DNA of 64,000 nucleotides from TMED109 sp015660425 (GCA_029936295.1 JAPYTH010000006.1:1-64000), one strand, 5' to 3'; positions 8,158-18,489 are shown, counted from the stretch's first letter. The notes: generated by a model from the letters alone, not told the origin. Program-made: numbers and translations.

Positions 8158-10116
8158 ATGCTAGATCTATTTGATAAAAAACAAAAAAAAGAAAACTCAT
8201 ACGAAGCTAAAGACATTGAAGTACTTGAAGGGTTAGAGCCTGTAAGGCAAAGACCTGGTATGTATATTGGAGGAACAGATAAGACAGCTCTTCATCATCT
8301 AGCATCAGAAATAATCGACAATTCTATGGATGAAGCTGTCGCAGGCTATGCATCAACAATAAGTATTACGCTTAAAGACAATAATAAATTATGTATTAGA
8401 GATAATGGTAGAGGTATTCCTGTTGATAACCATCCTAAGCGTCCAAAATTATCTACACTTGAAGTAATATGTACTACACTTCACTCTGGTGGAAAATTTA
8501 ATTCATCAAAAGCATATAATACGTCTGGAGGTCTTCATGGCGTAGGTTTATCAGTAGTTAATGCTCTTTCGGAAGATCTTTTAATTGAAGTAAATAGAGA
8601 AAAACAATTATGGAGACAAGAATTCTCCAAAGGAATTCCAAAATATAAAACAAAAAAAATACAGGAAAGTAATAAAAAAGGCACTTATATAGAATTTATT
8701 CCAGACAAGGAAATATTTGGAACAGAAGTGATTTTTGATCCAAAAATTCTTAGAGAAATGTCAGAATCAAAAGCTTATTTATTCAGAGGTATAACCATTA
8801 ATTGGGAAGTTGAATCAGATATACCCGAAAATAGAGAAAAACTTAGTTTTAATTTTCCAGATGGAATAAAAGACTTCCTATTAAATAAACTATCAAATGG
8901 CCCATTATTAATTGAAGAAATGTTTTGTGGTAAAACTAATTTAGAATCTGAAGGAGAAATAATTGAATGGGCAATATGTTGGCCGATCAAGCTAGAGTCT
9001 AATTTTTTAAGTTTTTGTAATACTATTCCAACAATAGAAGGTGGAAGTCATGCAAATGGTTTTAAATCAGGTCTGACAAAAGCAATGAGGACATTTGGCG
9101 AGTTAAATAATATAAAAAAAGTTGATAAAATATCATCTGAAGATTTGCTAGGTAGATCATATGGTATTCTATCAATTTTTATTACAGACCCTCAATTTCA
9201 AGGACAAACTAAAGAGAAACTATCTTCTCCTAAAACACAAAAATCTATAGAAAGTTATTTAAAAGATCACTTTGAAGTCTGGTTAAATAATAACTTAGAA
9301 ATCTCAAAATATTTATTAAATGAAACAATTCTTAGATCTGAAGAAAGAATACGTAGAAAAAAAGAAAAGGATTTAAATAAAAATAATTTAATTCAAAAAA
9401 TATATTTACCAGGGAAATTAGCTGATTGCTCTCAGAAAGAAGCAAAAGGTTCAGAATTATTTATTGTTGAGGGTGATTCTGCTGGTGGTTCTGCAAAACA
9501 GGCTAGAAAAAGGGAAAATCAGGCAATATTAGCTTTAAGAGGTAAAATACTTAATGTTGCTACATCAACAATAGATAAAATGGAACAAAACAAAGAACTT
9601 ATTGACTTAAAGAAAACTCTAAACTGTGGAACAAGAGATAAGTTTAATATAGATAAACTAAGATATGAAAAAATAATAATAATGACTGATGCTGATGTAG
9701 ATGGTGCACATATTACCTCTTTGTTACTAACATTTTTTTTTCAAGAAATGAAAGAATTAGTAACTGCAGGTAAATTATATCTAGCTCAACCTCCACTTTA
9801 TAGAATTACGCAAAAAGATATAACATTTTATGCTATGAACGATGAGCATAAAGATGAAATTATCAAAAAATATTTTAAATCTAATAATAAATTAGAAATT
9901 AGCCGGTTTAAAGGTTTAGGTGAAATGCCAGCTAAACAATTAAAAGATACTACTATGGATGTGAATAATAGAATTTTAATAAGGGTAAATCTACCTAAGG
10001 ATATAATTCCTGAAACTTCAATATTTGTAGAAAATGTAATGGGGAAAAATCCAGAAAAAAGATTACAATTTATTAAAGATAAAGTTAAAGCAAACGATAT
10101 TAATTTTGTAGATTAA
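8158..10116 (+). CDS. parE: DNA topoisomerase IV subunit B
   Basis: The ATPase subunit of topoisomerase IV, which decatenates daughter chromosomes together with ParC. The GHKL ATPase domain has EIIDNSMDEA (Glu51, Asn55), DNGRGIP and the GGLHGVG lid. The TOPRIM domain has EGDSAGG near residue 440 and DADVDGAHI near 515. At 652 residues it lacks the large insertion that makes proteobacterial GyrB about 800 residues. The N-terminal EVLEGLEPVRQRPGMYIGG block also fits ParE. No clear Shine-Dalgarno precedes the ATG. parC is not in the window. Confidence 0.92.
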   Translation: MLDLFDKKQKKENSYEAKDIEVLEGLEPVRQRPGMYIGGTDKTALHHLASEIIDNSMDEAVAGYASTISITLKDNNKLCIRDNGRGIPVDNHPKRPKLSTLEVICTTLHSGGKFNSSKAYNTSGGLHGVGLSVVNALSEDLLIEVNREKQLWRQEFSKGIPKYKTKKIQESNKKGTYIEFIPDKEIFGTEVIFDPKILREMSESKAYLFRGITINWEVESDIPENREKLSFNFPDGIKDFLLNKLSNGPLLIEEMFCGKTNLESEGEIIEWAICWPIKLESNFLSFCNTIPTIEGGSHANGFKSGLTKAMRTFGELNNIKKVDKISSEDLLGRSYGILSIFITDPQFQGQTKEKLSSPKTQKSIESYLKDHFEVWLNNNLEISKYLLNETILRSEERIRRKKEKDLNKNNLIQKIYLPGKLADCSQKEAKGSELFIVEGDSAGGSAKQARKRENQAILALRGKILNVATSTIDKMEQNKELIDLKKTLNCGTRDKFNIDKLRYEKIIIMTDADVDGAHITSLLLTFFFQEMKELVTAGKLYLAQPPLYRITQKDITFYAMNDEHKDEIIKKYFKSNNKLEISRFKGLGEMPAKQLKDTTMDVNNRILIRVNLPKDIIPETSIFVENVMGKNPEKRLQFIKDKVKANDINFVD

Positions 10117-10203
10117 AAATTATTATTATATTCCATTTATAAAGCATTTAAGTGTATAAATTATATTCAATTAATGCCTATTTAAAACAAGTTAAGGATT
10201 AAC

Positions 10204-11529
10204 ATGATTGATAAATATGATATTTTTATAAAAAATGGTTATGTCGTTATTGGACAAACTATAGAAAAATTAAATATTGGAATAAAAAATCAAAAAATTA
10301 TGCTTTTATCTACAAATACAAATTATGAATCAAAAAATATTATTAATGCAAAAAACCTGACTATTTTGCCAGGCGTTATAGATAGCCAAGTACATTTTAG
10401 AGAACCAGGATCAGAACATAAAGAAGATATGAATACTGGCTCTATGGGAGCAGCATTAGGTGGAGTTACAAGTATTTATGAAATGCCAAACACATACCCT
10501 CCCACTGCAACAATTGATTTATTAAATAATAAATTAAAGCTAGCAAAAAATAGAATGTGGGTTAATTATGCTTTTTTTGCAGGAGCCACATCTGGAAATA
10601 TACCTTCTTTACCTGAGCTAGAAAAAGTTCCAGGCTGTGTTGGTATAAAAATTTTTATGGGTTCATCGACAGGTAATTTACTTGTACCAGATGATAAAAC
10701 TTTAATAAATGTATTGCAAAGCAGAAATCATAGAGTTGCAGTTCATGCTGAGGATGAGCCAAGATTAATAAAACGCAAACAATTAATCAAAAATAATGAT
10801 GTACATTCTCACCCTATATGGAGAGATGAAGAAACAGCATTAAATGCTACTAAAAGAGTGATAAAGGCTGCAAATATATCAAAACTACCTGTACATATAT
10901 TGCACGTAACCACAGAAGAAGAAATTGAACTTATTAAGAAGAATAAAGAATATATTAGTGTTGAAGTAACTCCTCAGCATTTAACATTAAGCGCTCCAGA
11001 TTGCTATAATGAATTAAAAACCTTTGCACAAATGAACCCTCCTATAAGAGTTAAGAGGCATCTAGATGCATTATGGAGAGGTATTAATGAAGGAGTAGTA
11101 GATGTCATAGGATCTGACCATGCCCCTCATACAAGAGCAGAAAAACTTAAATCTTATCCTGAAAGCCCTTCTGGCATGCCAGGAGTACAAACATTGTTGC
11201 CTATTATGTTAAACCATTTAAATAATGGTAAAATAAGCATATATAAACTATGTGAATTAATATCTACTAACCCTGCAAAATTATATAAAGCTGATAATAA
11301 GGGTGAAATAAAATTAAATTATGATGCAGATTTAACAATAGTAGATCTTAAAAAAGAAGTTAAAATAACTGATGATATAATGGCAAACAAATCTGGATGG
11401 ACACCATTTAATAATAAATTTGTTAAAGGTTGGCCAATAATGACAATAGTAAACGGTAAAATAGCTATGAGAGATGGTAAATTAATGGGTTCTCCAAATG
11501 GTAAACCAATAATATTTGACAGAAAATAA
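10204..11529 (+). CDS. pyrC: Dihydroorotase, class I
   Basis: Catalyses the reversible cyclisation of N-carbamoyl-aspartate to dihydroorotate, step three of pyrimidine synthesis. At 441 residues it has the amidohydrolase metal motif DSQVHFREPG, the GIKIFMGSSTG strand, a His in the HVTTEEE region and the C-terminal Asp site GSDHAPHT. AAGGA lies just before the start. The length and HFREPG favour class I PyrC over allantoinase or hydantoinase, although these relatives are hard to separate by eye. It sits two bases before an unknown secreted-protein gene and may be co-transcribed with it. Confidence 0.88.
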   Translation: MIDKYDIFIKNGYVVIGQTIEKLNIGIKNQKIMLLSTNTNYESKNIINAKNLTILPGVIDSQVHFREPGSEHKEDMNTGSMGAALGGVTSIYEMPNTYPPTATIDLLNNKLKLAKNRMWVNYAFFAGATSGNIPSLPELEKVPGCVGIKIFMGSSTGNLLVPDDKTLINVLQSRNHRVAVHAEDEPRLIKRKQLIKNNDVHSHPIWRDEETALNATKRVIKAANISKLPVHILHVTTEEEIELIKKNKEYISVEVTPQHLTLSAPDCYNELKTFAQMNPPIRVKRHLDALWRGINEGVVDVIGSDHAPHTRAEKLKSYPESPSGMPGVQTLLPIMLNHLNNGKISIYKLCELISTNPAKLYKADNKGEIKLNYDADLTIVDLKKEVKITDDIMANKSGWTPFNNKFVKGWPIMTIVNGKIAMRDGKLMGSPNGKPIIFDRK

Positions 11530-11531
11530 AA

Positions 11532-12161
11532 ATGTATCTTTTTAAAACAATAATTTTTATTTTTTACCTAATAATAACACTTAGTATTATTAAAATTTTT
11601 CCTAGTAATGCCAACAACTATATTGAAACATTTAATATTCCAAATGATTTTCAAGAAAATGCTTTAGTATTAGATTATAATGACTCAATGATAGGTATAA
11701 TAACTATTAAACCTAAAGAAAAAAATTTTGGAGAATATACATGGTTAAAGTTATATAAATTAGAAGAAAAAAATTTAAACATTAATGACTGGTTAAATGA
11801 TAGATTACATAATGAGATTCATAATATTATTAAAATTGAACGATTATTAAGAGGACCAGATAGCCCTCTTCTCGAAACTATATTTAATTCTGCACGAACA
11901 GAAGTTCCATCTATTGATGATACAATAAAAAAAGCTACAATTAACCCAGAATGGTTTTGTGAAGATTTAAATGATGGTTTTAATAAAGAAGGAAAATATA
12001 CAGAGCTTTATTGTACCTATCCTTTAGGGTTATTCAGGTATTATTTAGTTTTAAGGCTCCAAAAAATAAATAATCTATATTATTATATTTCGGCTAGTGC
12101 CCTAAATCATATACGTATTAGAAAAGTATTAGAAATAGCTAATAGTTTTACTCTTAAATAA
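11532..12161 (+). CDS. Secreted protein of unknown function
   Basis: A 209-residue protein with an N-terminal hydrophobic segment (residues 5-24) followed by polar sequence, read as a signal peptide or membrane anchor (SNANN at the likely processing site). The body has two Cys (in WFCEDLND and LYCTYPLG) about 20 residues apart that could form a disulfide. I recognise no family. It starts two bases after pyrC and ends 12 bases before the glutaryl-CoA dehydrogenase gene, so it is probably read in the same transcript. Confidence 0.7.
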   Translation: MYLFKTIIFIFYLIITLSIIKIFPSNANNYIETFNIPNDFQENALVLDYNDSMIGIITIKPKEKNFGEYTWLKLYKLEEKNLNINDWLNDRLHNEIHNIIKIERLLRGPDSPLLETIFNSARTEVPSIDDTIKKATINPEWFCEDLNDGFNKEGKYTELYCTYPLGLFRYYLVLRLQKINNLYYYISASALNHIRIRKVLEIANSFTLK

Positions 12162-12173
12162 AAAGGAAATAGT

Positions 12174-13237
12174 ATGTCACCTCCGCACGAAAAAAAATTA
12201 ACTGCATTGAACAAACAGGATTATAGAGTTTCTGCTTGGTCAGATATTTTTCTTTTAAATGACCAACTAACAGAAGAAGAAACTATGATAAGAGAAACAG
12301 CTGCTAATTATGCCCAAGATAAATTAATGACTCGTGTACTAGATAATAATCGAAACGAAAGTTTTGACAGAAATATATTTAGAGAAATGGGAGAATTAGG
12401 CCTTTTAGGGTCAACTATAAAGGGGTATGACTGTCCAGGTGTGTCCTATGTTGCTTATGGCTTAATTGCAAGGGAGATTGAACGAGTAGACTCAAGCTAT
12501 AGGTCATGCATGAGTGTTCAATCCAGCTTAGTAATGCACCCAATTTATACATTTGGATCAGAGGATCAAAAAAATCGTTTTTTACCAAAACTAGCATCAG
12601 GTGAATTTGTTGGGGCTTTTGGGCTTACCGAACCTAACCATGGTTCAGATCCAGGAAGTATGGATACTAAGGCTGTTGCAACAAAGGGTGGTTATATATT
12701 AAATGGTTCCAAAAACTGGATTACTAATTCTCCCATTGCAGATATTTTAATTATATGGGCAAAAGATCAACAAAATATATTAAGAGGTTTTATTGTAGAA
12801 AGAAATTTTAAAGGTTTGGAAACACCTGCTATTAAAGGTAAATTTTCTCTAAGAGCTTCTACAACTGGAATGATCCATTTATCTGATGTGTTTATTCCTG
12901 AAGAAAACAAACTTCCTGATGTTAAATCTTTTAAAGGACCCTTCTCATGTCTAGANNNNNNNNNNNNNNNNNNNNNNNNNNNNNNNNNNNNNNNNNNNNN
13001 NNNNNNNNNNNNNNNNNNNNNNNNNNNNNNNNNNNNNNNNNNNNNNNNNNNNNNNCTGGCAAAGCCCTAGAAATTGCAAGAATAGCAAGAGACATGCATG
13101 GTGCTAATGGGGTAAGTGATGAATATCATGTAATAAGACATGTCATGAACCTAGAAGCCGTTAATACCTATGAAGGAACTCATGATATTCATGCATTAAT
13201 TTTAGGTAGAGCTCAAACTGGAATAGCTGCGTTCTAA
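12174..13237 (+). CDS. gcdH: Glutaryl-CoA dehydrogenase (interrupted by assembly gap)
   Basis: An FAD-dependent acyl-CoA dehydrogenase that oxidises and decarboxylates glutaryl-CoA to crotonyl-CoA in lysine/tryptophan breakdown. The first part (12174-12955, about 260 residues) has the FAD-site segments FGLTEPNHGSDPG and KNWITNSPIAD. The last part (from 13056) has the catalytic Glu in NTYEGTHDIHA, the GCDH-specific ending. The 100-N gap removes the middle. The two halves are in different frames, so the true gap should be 101+3k bases. Family alignment from memory suggests about 80-90 residues are missing. AAGGA precedes the start. I regard the gene as intact in the organism. Confidence 0.9.
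12956..13055. other. Assembly gap of 100 N inside gcdH
   Basis: Exactly 100 undetermined bases, a common placeholder for a gap of unknown size. The flanks (left ending TCTAGA, right starting CTGGCAAAG) share no overlap, so sequence is truly missing, by estimate about 250 bases of gcdH. Confidence 0.97.
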
Positions 13238-13242
13238 TTACG

Positions 13243-14127
13243 TTAATTATCTTCAATTAATTTAATTATTGCTGAGTAATCTAAAGCTCCATTACCTTGG
13301 CTTACAAAATCTTTATACATATCTAATGCTAAAGAACCTAGAGGTGTATTTAAATTTACTGTAGTGGCAGCAGCCTGAGCTAAGGATAAGTCTTTTACCA
13401 TCATACTTGCGGCAAATCCTGGTTTAAAATAATTATTAGCTGCAGCTGTTTCTATTATATCAGCTACTGGCAAATGGTTTAACATAGCCCAAGACATTCC
13501 TGTTGCTTTTGAACTTATTTCAAAAAATTTACTTTGTTCTAGGCCGAGTTTTTTCGCCATAACAAAAGATTCACTGAGAGCTATCATAGAAATACCTAAA
13601 ATCATATTATTACATATCTTAGCAGCCAGTCCTGCGCCTAGCCCCCCTGCATGAACTACTTTTTTTCCCATAACATTTAGAATTGGAAGCGCTAAATTAA
13701 AACTTTCCTCACTACCACCAACCATAAAAGTTAATGTTCCATTATCAGCCCCTACTACTCCTCCAGATACAGGAGCATCTATAATAGACATATTATTTTG
13801 ATTAGCTTTAGCGCCAACTGTTTTAATACTTTCAATATCAATCGTTGAGCAATCTATTAATAAAGTATTTTTATTGCTATTTTCAATAACCCCTAATTTA
13901 TCTAAGTATACTTCTCTTACATGAGTTCCTTCAGGCAGCATAGTGATGACCACATCTCTATTTTTAACAGCACTTTTAATGTCAGAACACCCTACGCACC
14001 CTTTTGCACTAAGATCATCAATTACATCTTTATTAATATCGTATATATTTACTTCGTGGTTAGCCTGCACTAAATTTAAAGCCATACCACTTCCCATATT
14101 TCCTAGTCCTATAAATCCAATTTTCAT
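13243..14127 (-). CDS. mmsB: 3-hydroxyisobutyrate dehydrogenase
   Basis: An NAD-dependent beta-hydroxyacid dehydrogenase that oxidises 3-hydroxyisobutyrate to methylmalonate semialdehyde in valine catabolism. At 294 residues it begins with the Rossmann motif GFIGLGNMGSGMA. It has the substrate motif DAPVSGGVVGA and the catalytic Lys in GLGAGLAAKICNNMI. AAGGA stands upstream of the ATG. It is the last gene of a three-gene minus-strand set with the hydrolase that makes its substrate 13 bases upstream. The next enzyme, methylmalonate-semialdehyde dehydrogenase, is not in the window. Confidence 0.93.
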   Translation of the reverse strand: MKIGFIGLGNMGSGMALNLVQANHEVNIYDINKDVIDDLSAKGCVGCSDIKSAVKNRDVVITMLPEGTHVREVYLDKLGVIENSNKNTLLIDCSTIDIESIKTVGAKANQNNMSIIDAPVSGGVVGADNGTLTFMVGGSEESFNLALPILNVMGKKVVHAGGLGAGLAAKICNNMILGISMIALSESFVMAKKLGLEQSKFFEISSKATGMSWAMLNHLPVADIIETAAANNYFKPGFAASMMVKDLSLAQAAATTVNLNTPLGSLALDMYKDFVSQGNGALDYSAIIKLIEDN

Positions 14128-14140
14128 ATTATATCCTTAC

Positions 14141-15181
14141 CTATTTAAATTTTAAATCATCGTTACCTAAAGGTTTAAAATGAGCCATAACTAATTTACT
14201 ATCTACATCTTCAATCTTATTAGGTTTCCATTTAGGTTTATGATCTTTATCAATTAAAATAGACCTTACACCTTCATAAAAATCACCTCCCGCCATACAA
14301 GCCTGAGACATCCTATATTCCATAATTAAATCATCCTTAAAAGATTTATACTTAGCTAATCTTATTTGTTTTAGTGTGATCTTAAGACTAGTAGGAGAAT
14401 TATTTTGTATTGTACTTAAAGCTTCCTGCGCCCATTTTTTATTAGAATTTTGTAATAATGAAATAATTTTTTCAAGTTTGTTATGCTTAAACACCTTATA
14501 TATTTCTTTATTTAATGATGGAAATAAAATTGAATTAGTTTCTATTGTATATTTATTAATAATTTTATTAATTGATCTAATATTTGTAGCGTTAACTAAT
14601 AAATTTTGGAGTGTATTAAAATTATTAATATTTACACAATATTTAGCTAAACCTAGTTGAATTAAATCTGCACTACACAATCTTTTTCCAGTTAAACCCA
14701 AGTATATTCCAATATTATCATCTAATTTTGATAAAATATTACCTGCCCCAACATCAGGAAAAAGCCCTAAAGCAGTCTCTGGCATTGCAAACACAACTTT
14801 TTCAGAAACAATAACTATCTTACTATGAAGCGCAATACCTACTCCACCTCCCATACAAATACCATTTATGAAAGAAATAATAGGTTTTTTATATTTTTTT
14901 ATTAAATAATTAATTTTATATTCTTTATAAAAAAATTCTTTTCTTAATTTGTTAATATTACTAAACTTTTCTTCATAAAACCCTTTTACATCTCCCCCAG
15001 CACAAAAAGCTTTTTCTCCTTCACCTTTAAAAATAACTAATTTAATATTTTTATTTTTATTAATATTCTTTAAATATCTTTCAATCTTTTCAATCATTTC
15101 ATATGTGAGTGTATTTAAAAATTTTGGCCTATTCAGCGTTATAATAGCTGCATTACCTAGTTCAGTATAATCAACGGACAT
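14141..15181 (-). CDS. 3-hydroxyisobutyryl-CoA hydrolase
   Basis: A crotonase-fold enzyme of 346 residues that releases 3-hydroxyisobutyrate from its CoA ester. The crotonase oxyanion segments are FCAGGDVKGFYEE and ICMGGGVGIALHS. The catalytic region MPETALGLFPDVGA is characteristic of the HIBYL-CoA hydrolase group rather than hydratases, as is the longer C-terminal domain. It lies between an acyl-CoA dehydrogenase (7 bases away) and mmsB (13 bases), which supports a role in valine degradation. Confidence 0.92.
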   Translation of the reverse strand: MSVDYTELGNAAIITLNRPKFLNTLTYEMIEKIERYLKNINKNKNIKLVIFKGEGEKAFCAGGDVKGFYEEKFSNINKLRKEFFYKEYKINYLIKKYKKPIISFINGICMGGGVGIALHSKIVIVSEKVVFAMPETALGLFPDVGAGNILSKLDDNIGIYLGLTGKRLCSADLIQLGLAKYCVNINNFNTLQNLLVNATNIRSINKIINKYTIETNSILFPSLNKEIYKVFKHNKLEKIISLLQNSNKKWAQEALSTIQNNSPTSLKITLKQIRLAKYKSFKDDLIMEYRMSQACMAGGDFYEGVRSILIDKDHKPKWKPNKIEDVDSKLVMAHFKPLGNDDLKFK

Positions 15182-15188
15182 ATATCAA

Positions 15189-16331
15189 CTACCTATTTGC
15201 CAATAAGGCTCTAGAAATAATAATTTTCATTACTTCATTAGTTCCTTCTAAAATTTGATGAACCCTTACATCTCTAACATATCGCTCTATTTCATATTCA
15301 GCTAGATACCCATAGCCTCCATGTAATTGAAGAGCTTCATTACATATCAAAAAACCAATATCAGTAGCAAACCTTTTTGCCATAGCACAGATCTTAGTGG
15401 TTTCTTGACCTTGATTATCTAGTTCTGATGCTGCTTTTAATACCATTAATCTTGCAGCTTCTAATTGAGTAGCCATATCTGCTAATTTAAATTGTGTAGC
15501 TTGAAAATCTGATATTTTTTTTCCAAATTGCTTTCTATCATGTACATATGCTAGAGATTTTTCTAAACAAATTCTAGCAGCTCCTAAAGAACAAGATGCG
15601 ATATTTATTCTACCACCATCTAATCCCTGCATAGCTATTTTAAAACCGTCTCCTTCTTTTCCTATTAAATTTTTAATTGGGACTTTACAATTTTCAAATA
15701 TAACGTGAGCTGTAGGTTGAGAATTCCAACCCATTTTAGTTTCTAATTTACCAAATGATAATCCTTCAGAACCTTTATCTATTATTAAACAAGAGATTCC
15801 ATTAACACTTTTATCGCCAGTTCTTACCATAGTTAAATAAGTGTCAGATAACGTTGCTCCAGATATAAATGCCTTAGTTCCATTTAGTATATAATAATCA
15901 CCTTCTTTTATGGCGGTAGTGCTTAATGCTGCGGCATCAGATCCAGATCCAGGTTCTGTCAAACAATATGATGATATATATTCCATAGTTAATAATTTTG
16001 GTAAATATTTTTCAAAATGATAATCTGACCCATATTTAGAAATCATCCAAGTAGCCATATTGTGTATAGATAAAAAGGCAGCCGTTGAAGGACAAGCCGT
16101 GGATAATTCTTCAAATATTATTGCAGCATCTAATCTTCTTAGTCCCGTTCCCCCTAATGTTTCATCTACATATATACCACCTAAACCTAAAGTAGCAGCT
16201 TCCCTTAAAACATCTACAGGAAAAACCTTTTCTTGATCCCATTTGTTTGCGAAAGGCGCCATCTTTTCTTTAGCAAAAGATTGAATAACAGATTTAAAGG
16301 CAATTTGATCATTACTTAAAGAAAAATTCAT
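15189..16331 (-). CDS. Acyl-CoA dehydrogenase, probably isobutyryl-CoA dehydrogenase
   Basis: An FAD flavoprotein that introduces a 2,3 double bond in an acyl-CoA and passes electrons to ETF. I start it at 16331 (380 residues, MNFSLSNDQIAF) because AGGAATTAAT precedes that ATG; the open frame continues to 16421 without a better site. Motifs include SYCLTEPGSGSDA, the flavin-binding GTKAFISGA and the catalytic Glu in HQILEGTNEVMK. It is the first gene of the valine operon, so isobutyryl-CoA is the likely substrate, though a short branched-chain relative cannot be excluded. Confidence 0.9.
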   Translation of the reverse strand: MNFSLSNDQIAFKSVIQSFAKEKMAPFANKWDQEKVFPVDVLREAATLGLGGIYVDETLGGTGLRRLDAAIIFEELSTACPSTAAFLSIHNMATWMISKYGSDYHFEKYLPKLLTMEYISSYCLTEPGSGSDAAALSTTAIKEGDYYILNGTKAFISGATLSDTYLTMVRTGDKSVNGISCLIIDKGSEGLSFGKLETKMGWNSQPTAHVIFENCKVPIKNLIGKEGDGFKIAMQGLDGGRINIASCSLGAARICLEKSLAYVHDRKQFGKKISDFQATQFKLADMATQLEAARLMVLKAASELDNQGQETTKICAMAKRFATDIGFLICNEALQLHGGYGYLAEYEIERYVRDVRVHQILEGTNEVMKIIISRALLANR

Positions 16332-16460
16332 ATTAATTCCTATAAAACAAAAATTATTAATTATTGTATTTTCTTGACTAAATTCACTATTAAGATAGAA
16401 GAATTTTGTAAAGATATACAATTATAATATAGTATAATTCTAATTAATTAGGAAATATAC

Positions 16461-17477
16461 ATGAATGACAATTATATAAATTCAGCTACACCGTCTTACC
16501 CTAGTACTAGAATGAGAAGAAATAGACTAGCAGATTGGAGCAGAAGATTAATTGAAGAAAGTAGACTTTCTATTAATGATTTAATTTTACCTATATTCAT
16601 TACAGAAGATACTGAAAAATCTTCTATAGAATCTATGCCTGGCGTTTATAGAATTCCAATAACTCAAATTGCAGAACATGTTAATGAAGCTAAAGAATTA
16701 GGGATACCCGCTATAGCGCTTTTTCCTGAAACAAACTCTTTACTTAAAGATGAATTAGGATCTGAGGCACTGAATGAAGAAAACCTTATTTGTAGAGCAA
16801 CAAACTTAATTAAAAATCAGGTTAATAACATAGGAATCATAACAGATGTAGCTTTAGACCCTTATACTAGTCATGGCCATGATGGATTATTAAGAGATAA
16901 TGAAATTTTAAATGACGAAAGCTTAGAAATATTATGTAAACAAGCCGTTATTCAGGCTAAAGCTGGAGCAGATATGATAGCCCCAAGCGATATGATGGAT
17001 GGAAGAATAAGTGCTATTAGAAAAGAACTTGATAAAAGTGGGTTTAAAAATACACAAATCATGTCTTATGCTGCTAAATTTGCTTCATGTTTTTATGGAC
17101 CGTTCAGAAATGCTATTGGATCAGAAATAAACTTAAGTAAAAAATCTAAGAAAAGTTATCAAATGGATTATGCTAATTCAGATGAATCTCTTAGAGAAGT
17201 AAGCTTAGATATCTCTGAAGGAGCAGATATGATTATGATAAAACCAGGCATGCCTTATTTAGATATAATTTATAGAATTAAATCTACATTCAAAATGCCT
17301 ACATATGCTTATCAAGTTTCAGGTGAATATTCTATGATTATGGCAGCCATTAATAATAAATACTTAGAAAAAAACAAAGCTATTATAGAGCCCCTTACCT
17401 GCTTTAAAAGAGCAGGTGCAGATGGTGTATTAAGTTATTTTGCATTAGACGCAGCAAAATTAATAAAAAAGGGTTAA
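16461..17477 (+). CDS. hemB: Delta-aminolevulinic acid dehydratase (porphobilinogen synthase)
   Basis: Condenses two 5-aminolevulinate molecules to porphobilinogen in tetrapyrrole synthesis. It is 338 residues and full length. Both Schiff-base lysines are visible, in SYAAKFAS and in MIIKPGMPYLD-type context (MIMIKPGMPY). The metal loop reads DVALDPYTSHGHDG rather than the three-Cys zinc motif, so this is the zinc-independent, Mg-stimulated type common in alphaproteobacteria and pseudomonads. AGGAAATATAC precedes the start. dusA follows five bases later and is probably co-transcribed. Confidence 0.95.
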   Translation: MNDNYINSATPSYPSTRMRRNRLADWSRRLIEESRLSINDLILPIFITEDTEKSSIESMPGVYRIPITQIAEHVNEAKELGIPAIALFPETNSLLKDELGSEALNEENLICRATNLIKNQVNNIGIITDVALDPYTSHGHDGLLRDNEILNDESLEILCKQAVIQAKAGADMIAPSDMMDGRISAIRKELDKSGFKNTQIMSYAAKFASCFYGPFRNAIGSEINLSKKSKKSYQMDYANSDESLREVSLDISEGADMIMIKPGMPYLDIIYRIKSTFKMPTYAYQVSGEYSMIMAAINNKYLEKNKAIIEPLTCFKRAGADGVLSYFALDAAKLIKKG

Positions 17478-17482
17478 TTTTT

Positions 17483-18469
17483 ATGCCTGATCATAATAAG
17501 AATATATTATCTATAGCTCCAATGATGGATCGTACAGATTTGCATTTTAGAAATTTATTAAGATTAATTACTAAAAATACTCTGCTTTATACAGAAATGA
17601 TTAATACAAATACTATTATCCACGACCAAAATAACAGGTTTAATATTGAATCTGATTGTAGAGGACCAGTAGCTTTGCAGATCGGGTGTTCTGATCCTAT
17701 TTCAGCTGGAAAAGCTGCAAAAATATTTGGTCAATCCAACTTTCATGAAATTAATATTAACTGTGGATGCCCTTCCAATAAAGTTGTAAATGGTAATTTT
17801 GGTGCATGTTTAATGAAAAAGCCTAAAAAAGTTGGTGAAATGATTGAGGCTATTAAAGAATATTGTAACATACCTATATCTGTAAAAACTAGAATTGGTC
17901 TGGATAATTTTGATACAGATAAGTTTCTAGAAGAATTTATTACAGAATTAGATAATAAAAAAGTTACTACTGTTATAATCCATGCACGTATAGCTGTTTT
18001 AAAAGGCTTAAGTCCTCATGAAAATAGAATAATTCCACCACTTAATTATGAAAGGGTAAAATTTATTAAAAAATCTTTTAAACATATGCAAATTATAATT
18101 AATGGTGGCATTCAAAATTTGAATCAAGCAAAACATTTTTTAAAAGATTTTGATGGAAGTATGATTGGAAGGGCAGCTTGGGATAATCCATGGATGTTTA
18201 GCAAAGCAGAAAATATATTTTTTAATAATGAAAACAATATATCTAGATATGAAATTGTAAATAATTATATTGAATATGCTAAGAAATACATCTCATTAGG
18301 CCATACTCAACGTAGATTAATTCGACCTTTATTTAATATATTTTATGGTGTACAGGGTTCTAAACTATGGAAACAACAATTAAATGATATTGCTAATAAT
18401 AAAATTGATATAAATAGTATTTGCGACCTAGTATATCAAATAGAAGAAATATTAGAAGAAGCAGCCTAA
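17483..18469 (+). CDS. dusA: tRNA-dihydrouridine synthase A
   Basis: A flavin enzyme that reduces uridines 20/20a in the tRNA D-loop. It is 328 residues. The N-terminal SIAPMMDRTDLHFR and YTEMINT blocks are DusA-specific. The catalytic Cys lies in NINCGCPSNKV...GNFGACLMK, and the FMN phosphate site in NGGIQNL and IGRAAWDNPW. The gene follows hemB closely and ends just before a convergent membrane-protein gene. Confidence 0.93.
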   Translation: MPDHNKNILSIAPMMDRTDLHFRNLLRLITKNTLLYTEMINTNTIIHDQNNRFNIESDCRGPVALQIGCSDPISAGKAAKIFGQSNFHEININCGCPSNKVVNGNFGACLMKKPKKVGEMIEAIKEYCNIPISVKTRIGLDNFDTDKFLEEFITELDNKKVTTVIIHARIAVLKGLSPHENRIIPPLNYERVKFIKKSFKHMQIIINGGIQNLNQAKHFLKDFDGSMIGRAAWDNPWMFSKAENIFFNNENNISRYEIVNNYIEYAKKYISLGHTQRRLIRPLFNIFYGVQGSKLWKQQLNDIANNKIDINSICDLVYQIEEILEEAA

Positions 18470-18489
18470 GTTTTTATTAAAATAAATCC

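Noticed and set aside
8158..10116. Assignment as GyrB
   Set aside because: The length of 652 residues without the GyrB insertion, and the N-terminal block, fit ParE better.
12947..13237. Separate small gene starting at 12947
   Set aside because: The frame runs through the N gap; the real coding part is the C-terminus of gcdH.
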